Origin: Russula earlei
Taxonomy: Eukaryota > Basidiomycota > Agaricomycetes > Russulales > Russulaceae
NCBI GenBank assembly: GCA_025769875.1
Contig: JAGFNK010000145.1
Coordinates: 1 to 64,000, forward strand
Reading direction: 5' to 3'
DNA: 64,000 bases
The number at the start of each line of letters is the position of its first letter. Positions within the stretch are counted from its first letter, which is position 1. The translations under genes were made by a program, and so were the position numbers. The notes beneath the pieces are model-generated. The model saw only the letters and a list, made by a program, of their open reading frames with translations. It was not told the DNA's origin and did no database searches. Positions 54,801 through 64,000 of the stretch are shown here, one piece after another.

Positions 54801-56189
54801 CCGAAGCAAAGCGGAGGCCTGATTGGCCCCTCTGGGAGCAGGCCATCAAAGAGGAACTTGCTACACTAAAGACTGCAGGCACTTGGCAACTCGAAGAACC
54901 ACCCCCAGGAGCCAACATCATTGGTTCCAAATGGGTCTTCAAGGCCAAAAGGGATGCAGCTGGCAACATCACGTGCTACAAGGTGCGGCTTGTCGCCCAA
55001 GGATTCAGTCAAATCGGAGGTGTTGATTATGATGATACTTATGCACCAGTAGCCCATCTCGCATCATCACGCACCATCATAGCCATGGCAAATCACCTTC
55101 ATCTCGAGCTCCACCAGGTCAATATTAAAGGGGCCTACCTTAACAGTGTGCTCAACAACCAAGAAATTCTGTATATGCAGCACCCCCTGGGCTACCGAGA
55201 CCCAGGGGCAGGCATGCGCATCCTACGTCTTGTGAAGACACTTTATGGGCTCAAACAATCTGGGAGGCGTTGGTACCAGAAACTCTCCTCCATTTTTGCC
55301 TCACTCGGTTACAAACAGTGCTCTGTCGACCAAGCCGTGTTTTACAAGTCCAGACAAGCCGGGCGTGACATAACGGTCATCGCCGTGCATGTTGACGATT
55401 GTACAATCGCAGCGAGCAACTTGTGACTGAATTCAAGGATGGCCTGCGCGAGCACATCAAGGTCACTGACCTGGGCGAGCTCCATTGGATGCTCGGTATT
55501 GAGATCCAATGCGACCGCACCAGCGGCACCATACACATGTTGCAGCGAGCATATATTGACTCAATCCTTTGTCGCTATCATTTAGATGAGCTCAAACCAC
55601 TCTCCACACCCATGGACATACAGTCCTGCCTTACGTGTGAGCAGTCGCCAACAAGCACGGCTGAGTCTGCCGCCATGCAGGATGTACCATACCATGAGGC
55701 TGTCGGTGCCCTCAATTGGGCCGCACTTTCCACGCATCCAGATATCGCCTTTGCAGTGGCCACCATAGCACGCTTCACCACCAATCCAGGCCCAGTGCAC
55801 TGGCATGCAGTCAAGCAAATTTACCGTTACTTGTCTGGCACACGCAACTTGTGGCTCACTTATGGCGAAACAAAGCACGTCCTCAAAGGATATGTGGATG
55901 CGGATGGCAGCATGGCCAAGGATCGGTGCGCCATCTCAGGGTATGCATTCCTCATTGATGGGGGTGCTGTCTCTTGGTCCTCAAAGTGCCAGGAGATCAT
56001 TTCGCTCTCGACCATGGAGAGTGAATACGTTGTGGCCACTCACGGGATGAAGGAAGCGCTATGGCTGTGCAGCCTTATCTCAGAAGTCTTTGGCCCCCTC
56101 TCTGATGCCACCACCCTTTTCTCCGACAATCAGTCAGCTATCGCGCTCATGTGCGACCATCAGTATCACACCCAGACCAAACACATCGA
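51863..56189 (+). pseudogene. gag-pol: Copia K gag-pol polyprotein (gag, protease, integrase, RT, RNase H)
   Basis: One frame runs from 51863 to 55424 (1187 codons) and is broken only by TGA at 52547, 53336 and 53489, each where Arg would fit. Blocks: gag LNSSNWAVFTMHF, knuckle CHNCGKPGHWAPEC (about 52675-52716), protease ELYDSGATKHIS, integrase HRCLGH..CKAC zinc pair, SDLWGP, HSDRGGEY and HNGITERLNRTLLE, RT WVFKAKRDAAGN, FSQIGGVDYDDTYAPV, YGLKQSGRRWYQ and VHVDDCTIAAS. A one-base shift near 55410 moves to the next frame: VTDLGELHWMLGIEI, YVDADGSMAKDR, SWSSKCQEIISLSTMESEY (RNase H) up to KHIDV, where F1 is inserted. Confidence 0.95.
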
Positions 56190-57018
56190 TGTCAAGACAC
56201 GTACTGCTGATCACTAAGGACTCAGGAGCAGGTGGGCAAGGGTCGGAACAGATGATACGCGGCGAAGGCGGCGTTGAACAAAAGGACGAGCCAAATGACG
56301 AGGAGGTACCAGATGGAGACTGGTAGGTGTTGCAAGAGACAAAGGCGAAGGCTGGAGGCCAGTGTAGCGAGGAGACTTTAAACAAGGCGGTCGTTGAAGA
56401 GTACCTTGGAAGCGAGGGGAATCTTTAGACTGAGCGGTCGCAGGGGAGTACCCAGGAAGATGAGAGTATCACAAATGGACAGTCTGACGACTGCCATGCT
56501 TCATTGGGGCTTATATACAGTGTACAGGGTCGATTACAAAGCACTGGGACTATTCCAGACTCTTTGGTACCATCCAATAGGACTACAGAGGCATAAACTT
56601 GCTTGTGTCAAGTTTCAGGCTTACTGAGCGCATTACTGATCATTGTGGAGCGATGACATCATTATGATGTCACTGTGGGGTGCTTAGTGAGCCTATGAGG
56701 TCATTGTGGAGTTGCTCAGTCAGCCATGATGTCATTGGAGCCTTGATGACGTCAGATGATTTATGCAACAGTTTCTAAGAGTTTGTGCTGCTGTTTCGGG
56801 TCCATGGTGGCTGGGTGGCCATGTGGCTGCCACGCGATGATTACCCGATTAGGAAACGGGTGCCTAGTCGTGTTATAGTGTTTTTGCAATAGCAATATCT
56901 TGTACCACAGGAGGGATAGCCCAGAAAATGGAAGGGAGTCGGCAATGCAAAGTGAGAGAGGTCTTTCTTGAGTAAAATAGGACAATCCTCGGCCAGGACT
57001 TGGCCTTGGTTCATAACA
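56190..57018 (-). repeat. Solo LTR F1 (829 bp) with ATCGA duplication
   Basis: TGTCAAGACACG..GTTCATAACA; ATCGA at 56185-56189 and 57019-57023. On the minus strand TATATAAGCCCC is followed by the GGCAGTC/GACTGTCC hairpin (56477-56495). Interrupts RNase H of copia K. Confidence 0.96.
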
Positions 57019-57195
57019 ATCGATGTCCGGTACTACTGGATTCGATGGGTCATTGAGCAAGGCTCTGCGCGACTCGTGTATTGCCCAACAGATGACATGC
57101 TCACCGACGCACTCACCAAGGTGCTCCCTTCTGTGAAGGTCAAACACTTTGCATCAGGACTTGGCCTGTCCACAAAGCGAGGGGGAGTGTTGTAA
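57019..57195 (+). pseudogene. Copia K RNase H C-terminus
   Basis: Continues KHID across F1 as VRYYWIRWVIEQGSARLVY, DMLTDALTKVLPSVKVKHF and stops at TAA (57193-57195) just inside the 3' LTR. HIDVR.H..R and T...AD..TK-like blocks are standard for copia RNase H. Confidence 0.93.
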
Positions 57196-57704
57196 ATTCC
57201 TGAGCATGAGTGAGCTCGATTGTGAGCGCATGAGAACGAGTGAGTTGTCCCCTCAGTCGATACATATACCCGTACCATTAGGCCACCCTAAGTGGATTTA
57301 GCTATTTACACTAGTTAGTCTGGATGTCTATTGGCTCAATCATTGTCCCGTTTCTTGCATACCCTTCATCTGCGGACTTGTAGAATCCATACCTGTTCCC
57401 TACTTATATGAGTAGACAAAATACTTACCTTCCCTCAGTGATTGCTCACGCACGCAAGTCACTGAGGTACATTATTTTAGCTACCCTTTCCTTACATTCC
57501 ATAGAGCTCATACCTGGATAGCATAGTCATTGCTTATTCAGGTAATATACCTTCAGTGATCGCTCACGCGTGTGAGTCACTGAGCATAGTCATTGCTTAT
57601 TCAGCGACCCTCACAAGTGCGAATGTGTAGGCCTCCCCTTGGACGCTGCACTCACTCACAAAACTGTCGTTCTCCCACTCTCGTTAAATCACATAGTTTC
57701 TACA
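57188..57704 (+). repeat. 3' LTR of copia K (517 bp)
   Basis: Same ends and hairpins as the 5' LTR, with a number of transitions (for example CCCAAGCG to CCTGAGCA). Followed by TGGGG. Confidence 0.95.
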
Positions 57705-57709
57705 TGGGG

Positions 57710-58315
57710 TCAAGTCCCTGTGACTTGATTCAAGGGTTCAGTGGGGCTGGCTCAAAGAGACCAGATCAAAGGTTTAGCATCTCAAGATTGAGTCAGGCAA
57801 TGACTCAGTCTGCAGACAGAGTCAATCTTCTGGTTTCACAGAAGAGGAGAATGATGAGAGAGAGGCAGAGAAGGGAGAGGAACACAAGGGTTCCTTGAGG
57901 TGTGCTCAGGTCAAGCAAAGTGTAAGTCAGCACAAGCAAGTTGTGATTGAGAGCATGTACAGGGCAAGGGATGTGACAGGAAAATGGGACAAAGCTAAGC
58001 TTGGGACATTCCCCAGCTTCTACAGGTGCTTAAATACTGTATCTAGCGAGGCTGTACAGTACCATATGCAGAACAATAGATAAAAAGTAAGCCAATGGCA
58101 AAAGAGGATCAATCAGCAGATGAAACACAAGCAAGTAAGGTGACAGCTGTCAATCAATATCAAGGGATGAAACAGTAACCAAGGGGAAGAGGGTGACAGA
58201 AGAGGATGATAATAGAAGCGGTTAGTGATACATCAACAAGGGGTAGATCATGACAGGAAGAGGAAATGAAGGGAGAAGGGAGAGTGGACATGTGGTGCAG
58301 GAGGGGGCTGGTACA
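57710..58315. other. No gene seen
   Basis: Purine-rich, CpG-poor sequence with only short frames. Confidence 0.35.
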
Positions 58316-58715
58316 GCATCTGACAAAGAGCTAGAGAGAGAGCTGATATCCAACAAGTTGTTTGACTGTGTTGGGAGTGGACATTTTGGATGCAGAAGGG
58401 GGAGGAATGCAAGTTGATGATGCAAAGATGAGCATTGGGCACATTGACATATAGGCCACCATGACTTACATTGTACATGAGCAAAAAGGAAGGTTGAGAG
58501 GGAAGCACAGATATGATGATGAAAAATGACTGGGAACAATGTGTGTCCATGCAAAGTTGATAAATTAAAGTTTGATGATTACCCCCCAAAAAAGGTCAAA
58601 GCCATGGCTTGATGGCCCAGCTTTGGCTTTTCAAATCATAGGCCAGGCCAAACCCATCACGAAGCCATCACTTTGGCCTGGCTCATGGCCTGAAGCTGGG
58701 CCAGGCACAACCCTA
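58316..58715 (-). mobile_element. hAT 5'-end remnant
   Basis: Ends CCCTA at 58711-58715 and matches 9000-9323 plus 9709-9861 without the J1 insertion: leader block 58316-58580, then GCCATGGCTTGATGGCC and the subterminal repeat. It gives the empty-site sequence for J1 (GGTCAAAGCCATGGC). CpG-poor, old. Confidence 0.8.
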
Positions 58716-59997
58716 CTCACAGTGTCAGAACGTCCTCTTCATATCAAGAACTTGCCCAAGTCCTTGCCATTCAATTTCATGATCAAGATACAACCAAGAC
58801 TGAAGCATCAGGAATGCCCATGAAACTGTTTTATCTGCATGTTCCAACCTCATTTATATTTTCAACATCAACAGTTCCCCTGTTGTTCAGTTTTTGCATT
58901 TCTCCCATCAGCAAAACTGTCACTACTAGAAGTGACTAGAAGTGACTGGAGTTACTATATTAGGTCATTTCTAGTGCACTCTAGTTCATTCTAGGTGTTT
59001 CTACTTTCTAGTAGGATGTAGTTTTCCTGATGGCCCAGCTGGTGGGCCACCCATGAAGGAATACTTGACATTGGATCCTCTCAAGGTTGCAGGGGACCTT
59101 TCCCTATTTTATCTTCAGTGGCACATATGACTCTCACACAGGCTTCCCTCAGTATCCTTCTCAAGCAGGACCAGGTCAATAAAGATGGTATGGAACACTT
59201 CCCACTTGCAACCTACACTGCTCAGTACTGGGCATTAGGAAAACCCCAGTTTGCAAATTGGGTTCCCATTTCTGCAAATTCCCATGAAGTTTTGGGAATT
59301 GAGCTTCTATGGTGGAAAGTCATGAAATATTTCAGAAAGTTACTTCTTCCAATGTCATGGTAATGAGCCATGTCAGTTTTCAAACCTGAAGTCGAGTTGA
59401 TAGTAAAGTGTGTTCCAATGAACAGGTTGGTTCCTGTTGTAAAGAGTAAGGATCCCTGCAGCGGTCGAAGTGTTTTATGCTAAACAGGTTATGGCCAATA
59501 GACCCTTCCTAGTACAACTCGGTCCATTTAGAAGCTAGGGTAAGTTTGTAATGGGATAAACTAGGGCTGGTTCTACTAGCTATATGCATTCAAGTCCATC
59601 GTAGACCTTGAACATGCAGAGAGAGAAAGGTATGTCTGGAAGGAGGAGAGCTCTTCTCAGTAGAGTGAAGAGAGACTCTTAGGAGAGGAAGGGAAAAGCA
59701 AAGAGTAGATGGTGGATGGTGTGTGTGTGAAGAGTTGATGAAATGGAGAGGTGGATGTGGTTTGAGGATTAGGAGTTGTGTGGGTTGCAGGCAAATATGT
59801 TGGAGAAGAGTAGGTTTGATTCTACAAGAGACCAAGCTCAGGGCTTTGGTCACAAAGTACTGAGCTTATATATACAGGAGAAGCACAGCAGTAGCTGTGC
59901 TTTGACTGTGCTACTAGTATAGTAGGAGTCATAATAAGTCGGAGTCATAGAAATGAGGCCATGAATGAGTCAAAACCAAATGACTGTGCTGCACAGT
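58716..59997. other. No supported gene
   Basis: A frame at 59118-59363 (EHFPLATYTAQYWALGKPQ, VLGIELLWWKVMKYF) has protein-like composition but no family. AGAAGTGACT is repeated near 58930. The rest is non-coding as far as can be seen. Confidence 0.3.
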
Positions 59998-60826
59998 TGT
60001 CAAGACATGTACTGCTGATCACTAAGGACTCAGGAGCAGGTGGGCAGAGGTTGGAACAGACAGTACGCAGTATAAATGGTGTTGAACAGGAGGATGAGCC
60101 AAACGACAAGGAGGTACCAGATGGGGACCGGTACATGTTGCAAGAGACAAAGGTGAAGGCTAGAGGCCAGTGTAGCAAGGGGGCTTTAAACAAGGTGGTT
60201 GTTGAAGAGTACCTTGAAGACAAGGGTAGACTTTAAACTGAGCGGTTGCGGGGGAGTACCCAGGAGGATGAGAGTATCACAAATGGACAGTCTGACGACT
60301 GCCATACTTCATTGGGGCTTATATACAGTGTACAGGGTCGATTACAAAGAACTGGGACTATTCTAGACTCTTGGGTACCATCCAATAGGACTACAGAGGC
60401 ATAAACTTGCTTGTGTCAAGTTTCAGGCTTACTGAGCACATTACTGATCATTGTGGAGCAATGACATCATTATGATGTCACTGTGGAGCGCTTAGTGAGC
60501 CTATGAGATCACTGTGGAGTCACTCAGTCAGCCATGATGTCATTGGAGCCTTGATGATGTCAGATGAGTTATGCAACAGTTTCTAAGAGTTGGTGCCACT
60601 GTTTCGGGTTCTTGGTGGCTGGGTGACCATGTGGTTGCCACGCAATGATTACCCGATTAGGAAACGGGTGCCTGGTTGTGTTATAGTGCCTTTGCAATAG
60701 TGATATCTTGCACCGCAGGAGGGGTAGCCCAAGAAACGGAAGGGAGTTGGCAATGCGAAGTGAGAGAGGTCTCTCTTGAGTGAAATAGGACAATATACAG
60801 CCAGGACCTGGCCTTGGTTTGTAACA
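59998..60826 (-). repeat. Solo LTR F2 (829 bp) with ACAGT duplication
   Basis: TGTCAAGACATG..GTTTGTAACA; ACAGT at 59993-59997 and 60827-60831. Hairpin at 60285-60303. Same length as F1. Confidence 0.96.
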
Positions 60827-61668
60827 ACAGTCAAAACTAAGAAGTAAGTATAAAAGGAAAGAGAACCAAACAAAGGGAAAGTAACAGCAATCCAGTGTTA
60901 CCTGGACGTGTATGGATCACATGATAACACCAAAGAGATCACAAGACATAAGAGACATAAGAGATCACAAGACCAGTAAGTAAAGGGATGTACAAAGGCA
61001 AGCAGTCCATAGCAAAAAGGTAAGAAGTAAATGTAAAAGGAAAGTGTTGTAACATCCAAGGGAATTCAGAGCCAATTTCCTGTCATTGCCAATGGATTTG
61101 GATTGGTTAAAGGGAATTTTCATTTGGTGTTCAGATTTTCAAGCTCAAGTATGTTATTATCAGCACTTGGAAAAAGTATTTACATAGAAGGTATCACACA
61201 GATCTAGCACATTACTTGATTTCCACTCATTTGGCAACAGGTGTACACTTTGGTGGATCAGTTCAATGGGCACATATTTACCTGCTGTTCTCCCCATACA
61301 CCATGTTTCAATATTTTGTATAGAAGGTGATTTGGTTCAGGAGATGGCTTGAATGGTGTGGACCACTCCACATACATGAGACATTCAGCAGGTTTGTGGC
61401 CCATTCACAAGAACCAGTGCCAGAGGGCATCGGGTGGAAGTGTAAAGATTGCTCATAGTATCTTTCCCACATGTACATGGAGATGGCAATCTTACATAAC
61501 AGAATCACCCTCCCCTTTTTTTTCCTTGGGTGGCCCCATGCAACACAATGTATAACATCAACCACTGCTCTCCTCTCCTCTCCCCTCTCCTCCACCCTAC
61601 TCTCCCTCTCTCCCTCTCTCCATCCTCCCCCATCCTTCAACCATCATTCAGTTCAAGATGTTCACAAG
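60827..61668. other. No supported gene
   Basis: A 23-bp block (AGAAGTAA..TAAAAGGAAAG) is directly repeated near 60838 and 61023. A CT-rich tract lies at 61560-61640. No ORF is supported. Confidence 0.35.
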
Positions 61669-62206
61669 TGTTAAGATCTGACTGATCTTATTACCAACTC
61701 TTAGTGAAAGAGTTGCTTGATTTAGTTCAAGCACTAGACTTCAAATCCTTCGATATTATCTCAGGAAGAATAGGTGTAAGAGAAGAGAGGGGCCTCTTTC
61801 ACTTAGAGCTATCACTATAGTTTGTTTAGAGAATTTGACAAGATGATTTGTAAGAGAGTAAGTCGAGCGTAAGGCTCAACTTCTTGGTACCACAGACTAT
61901 TTATATGATATCTCAACAACTACTGATCCAATTTGTACGAAACTTGGGGTGCACATATCTGAGAACCAGTAGTATCCAAACACGTAGAGTGCAATTCAAG
62001 AGTGTCAGAAATGACTCACATGTGAGTCATTCTTTCCTAGTATCTGTCATCAACCAGTAAGTAGTGAGTAAGCCATTACTGATCAATGAGTAAGCAGGTC
62101 AGTAAGCAATCACTAAGCCAGATGAATAAGCACATATGAGTAAACAAGGATGAGTCACCAAAGCATAGGTAAGCAGATGAGAACATAGAATGCAAGAATC
62201 CTAACA
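61669..62206 (-). repeat. Solo LTR E2 (538 bp) with ACAAG duplication
   Basis: TGTTAAGATCTG..AATCCTAACA; ACAAG at 61664-61668 and 62207-62211. Reverse orientation to E1. Hairpin at 61860-61882. Confidence 0.95.
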
Positions 62207-62234
62207 ACAAGGTATTAATAAGGGTCTCAGACAT

Positions 62235-62905
62235 TTGGTGTGTTTTCAGTTTCCCCTCTCCTTTTTTTGTCTTTCTGAAAATAGGGGTCATGCTGTAGTG
62301 CACTTCATCCTTTCCCATCCCCTCACCTCTCCTCCACTGCACTCTCTCTGTTGCACAGCATAGAGCACAGCTAACAGGCTAAGCAACCCACCTTAGAGGT
62401 TGTGCTAATGCTCAAGTGATATTAGGGTGTAGAGCAATGTGTATACTTGTCTACATGTATGGTATTTATACCTCTATGACCCAGGGCTGTTCCTAAGTCC
62501 AAAAGAGGTGACTAAAGGTGTCCACTATATCATGCATTCACAGACATGTGATGTGGAAACATCCAAGATGCTGCATAAGGCTGCATCTTGTGATAGATAG
62601 TATAGTATGCATAACCCTAGTCCCATATGCATATCTACTATAGTTCTATCTAACACATAATATTTATGAGTGGATCTAGAACCTTGTATGAAGGTCTTCA
62701 TCTTCTTTGATCCATTTGGGTTCTGGTTCAACACTCTCTATGCAGGGATTTGCAGGCCCATGATGGCCATTCTCCCCTCTTGCAAATCCCTTGCATGGTC
62801 CTGGTGAGTGATGACAGGTTTTGTGTGGCACAGACACTCATTTGGTGCATTTTCAGTTTTGCTGCTCTTTTTTCATTTTTCTGAAAATAGGGTTCATCTT
62901 GTTTC
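62235..62905. repeat. Direct repeat of about 62 bp flanking LTR J2
   Basis: ATTTGGTG..TTTTCAGTTT..TTTCTGAAAATAGGG occurs at about 62235-62297 and again at 62843-62905. The two copies lie either side of J2, so a short segment was duplicated before or independently of that insertion. Confidence 0.55.
62349..62733 (-). repeat. Solo LTR J2 (385 bp) with CTCTC duplication
   Basis: TGTTGCACAGC..GGTTCAACA; CTCTC at 62344-62348 and 62734-62738. Same length as J1. Confidence 0.95.
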
Positions 62906-62986
62906 TGGACATGTAAAAGGTTACTCATGTCTCACTGTTACAGGACATTGATTGAAACACTCTGTCAGATATGTTCAGAAACCTGC

Positions 62987-63820
62987 TGTCAAGACACATA
63001 CTGCTGATCCCTATGGACTCAGGAGCAGATGGGTGAGGGTCGGAACAGGCAGTAGGCATTGAGTAACATGTTGAGCAAGAGGATGAGCCAAACAATGATG
63101 AGGTACCAGATGGGGACTGGTATGTGCTGCAAGAGGCAAAGGCAAATGCTAGAGGCCAGAGTGACAAGGGGACTTCAAACAAGGCAGTTGTGAAAGAGTA
63201 CCTTGGAAGTGAGGAGAGTCTTTAGACAGAGCAGTCACAGGGAGTACCCTGGAAGGAGAGAGTATCACAAATGGACAGTCTGATGACTGCCATGCTACAT
63301 TGGGGCTTATATACCTGTTACAGGGCTGAGTATGAACTATAGAAACTATCTCAGATTCTTTAGACTGCCCCAATTGGATTCAAGGGGCACAAACCTGTTA
63401 TGTCATACCTATAGATGACTCAGGACAATTAGGGAGTTTGTGGAGTGAGGACATCATAATAATATCACTGTGGAGTGCTTGGTGAGCATATGAGGTCATA
63501 GTGGAGTCACTCAGTCAGTGATGATGTCAGTGGAGCCCTATGACATCATATAGGTTGTCCTAGGAGGCCCAGGATTCCTTCCAGTGTTTCAGTACTTAGT
63601 AGCTGAGTGGCCATGTGGCTAGCACATGGTAGGTTACCAAATAGGGGGGAGGGTGTCTGTGCAAGCCACAGAGACTTGAGGAATGCTGATGACTCATGTT
63701 CTATGCTTGTAGAAGGGAACAGTCATTGGAAGTAGAAGTAGATGGATAATGTGAAGTGAAAACAGCTACTTTGAGCAAAATAGAACAATGCATGGCCAGG
63801 CTTGGCCTCAATTCACAACA
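62987..63820 (-). repeat. Solo LTR F3 (834 bp) with CCTGC duplication
   Basis: TGTCAAGACACATAC..AATTCACAACA; CCTGC at 62982-62986 and 63821-63825. Hairpin at 63273-63291. More diverged than F1 and F2. Confidence 0.95.
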
Positions 63821-64000
63821 CCTGCCCAATGGTAGTGGCACTTTTACCACCATCAATGATACTCTTCCCATGATGTCCACCCCTTCCCCCAACTCCCTTG
63901 ATCATTCTGGTAGTTTTGACTACCTGGACACCATGCATGCACAGGGCCTGGTCATCAACTGACAACAATTGACCTTGTTGCATTACAGGACTTCCATCCT
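63821..64000 (+). other. Edge of window, unassigned frame
   Basis: An open plus-strand frame across the duplication reads TFTTINDTLPMMSTPSPNSL and DYLDTMHAQGLVIN. Its upstream part comes from F3. Too short to assign. Confidence 0.2.

Larger units (their letters stand above)
51342..57704 (+). mobile_element. Complete Ty1/copia element K with TGGGG duplication
   Basis: LTRs of 517 bp at 51342-51858 and 57188-57704; TGGGG at 51337-51341 and 57705-57709. Gag-pol lies between a half-tRNA iMet PBS and a purine tract (57177-57187). Solo LTR F1 (56190-57018) is the only large interruption. The frame is close to intact, so this is the best-preserved retroelement here. Confidence 0.96.

Noticed and set aside
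53582..55426. A separate 614-codon host gene
   Set aside because: It is the integrase-RT part of copia K, in the same frame as gag and bounded by matched LTRs and duplications.

Overview
The window looks like a repeat-rich piece of a basidiomycete (agaricomycete-type) fungal genome. The evidence is introns of about 45-60 bp with GT..AG ends, a secreted sedolisin protease gene, a Ppo-type fatty-acid oxygenase remnant, a Rab18-like GTPase, and a transposon load dominated by Ty3/gypsy, Ty1/copia, hAT, pogo/Tigger and MULE types. No rRNA, tRNA or CRISPR array was seen. Host genes are a minority: the GTPase at 19.8-20.6 kb and the protease at 46.0-49.9 kb, plus the oxygenase remnant at 15.3-17.1 kb.

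Layout. 1-7.1 kb: 5' part of a minus-strand gypsy element (A), with its 5' LTR at 6152-7103, inserted into a hAT transposon (7104-9861) that carries a solo LTR. 10.4-14.3 kb: a hypothetical ORF, then a largely intact pogo-like transposase. 14.9-18.0 kb: inverted terminal repeats of TAGGGCTGCC type bracketing a decayed Ppo gene. 18.4 kb: solo LTR. 19.8-20.6 kb: GTPase. 22.1-22.6 kb: MULE fragment. 22.6-27.4 kb: truncated plus-strand gypsy element G1. 27.4-44.5 kb: a full minus-strand gypsy element G2 of the same family, split by a solo LTR (30096-31057), by a complete but defective copia element H (31559-38473, itself holding a solo LTR and a hAT non-autonomous element) and by another solo LTR (43151-43718). 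46.0-49.9 kb: sedolisin gene split by a second copy of the hAT non-autonomous element. 51.3-57.7 kb: a complete copia element K with a solo LTR in its RNase H region. 58.3-64 kb: a hAT remnant and a run of solo LTRs.

Boundaries were read directly. Eleven solo LTRs were found, each flanked by a perfect 5-bp target duplication. Copia H and K have matching 5-bp duplications, and the two hAT non-autonomous copies have perfect 8-bp duplications. Coding regions of the retroelements are broken mostly by TGA at positions where arginine is expected. Comparison of G1 and G2 shows that several of these are CGA to TGA, with the opposite-strand product CAA in the sister copy, which is the mark of CpG decay.

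The most notable pattern is a short RNA hairpin about 22-30 nt downstream of the TATA box in every LTR family here. Four families with different stem sequences share a CTTAA/CTTAT/CTTAC-type loop (with CCTAA as a variant), and the copia LTRs carry the hairpin twice. Other leads are a tandem C-x4-C-x2-H-x3-H domain in the long 5' region of element A, a post-chromodomain extension with its own CCHC knuckle in G2, an antisense ORF conserved in the hAT non-autonomous elements, and the oxygenase fragment inside a terminal-inverted-repeat pair.
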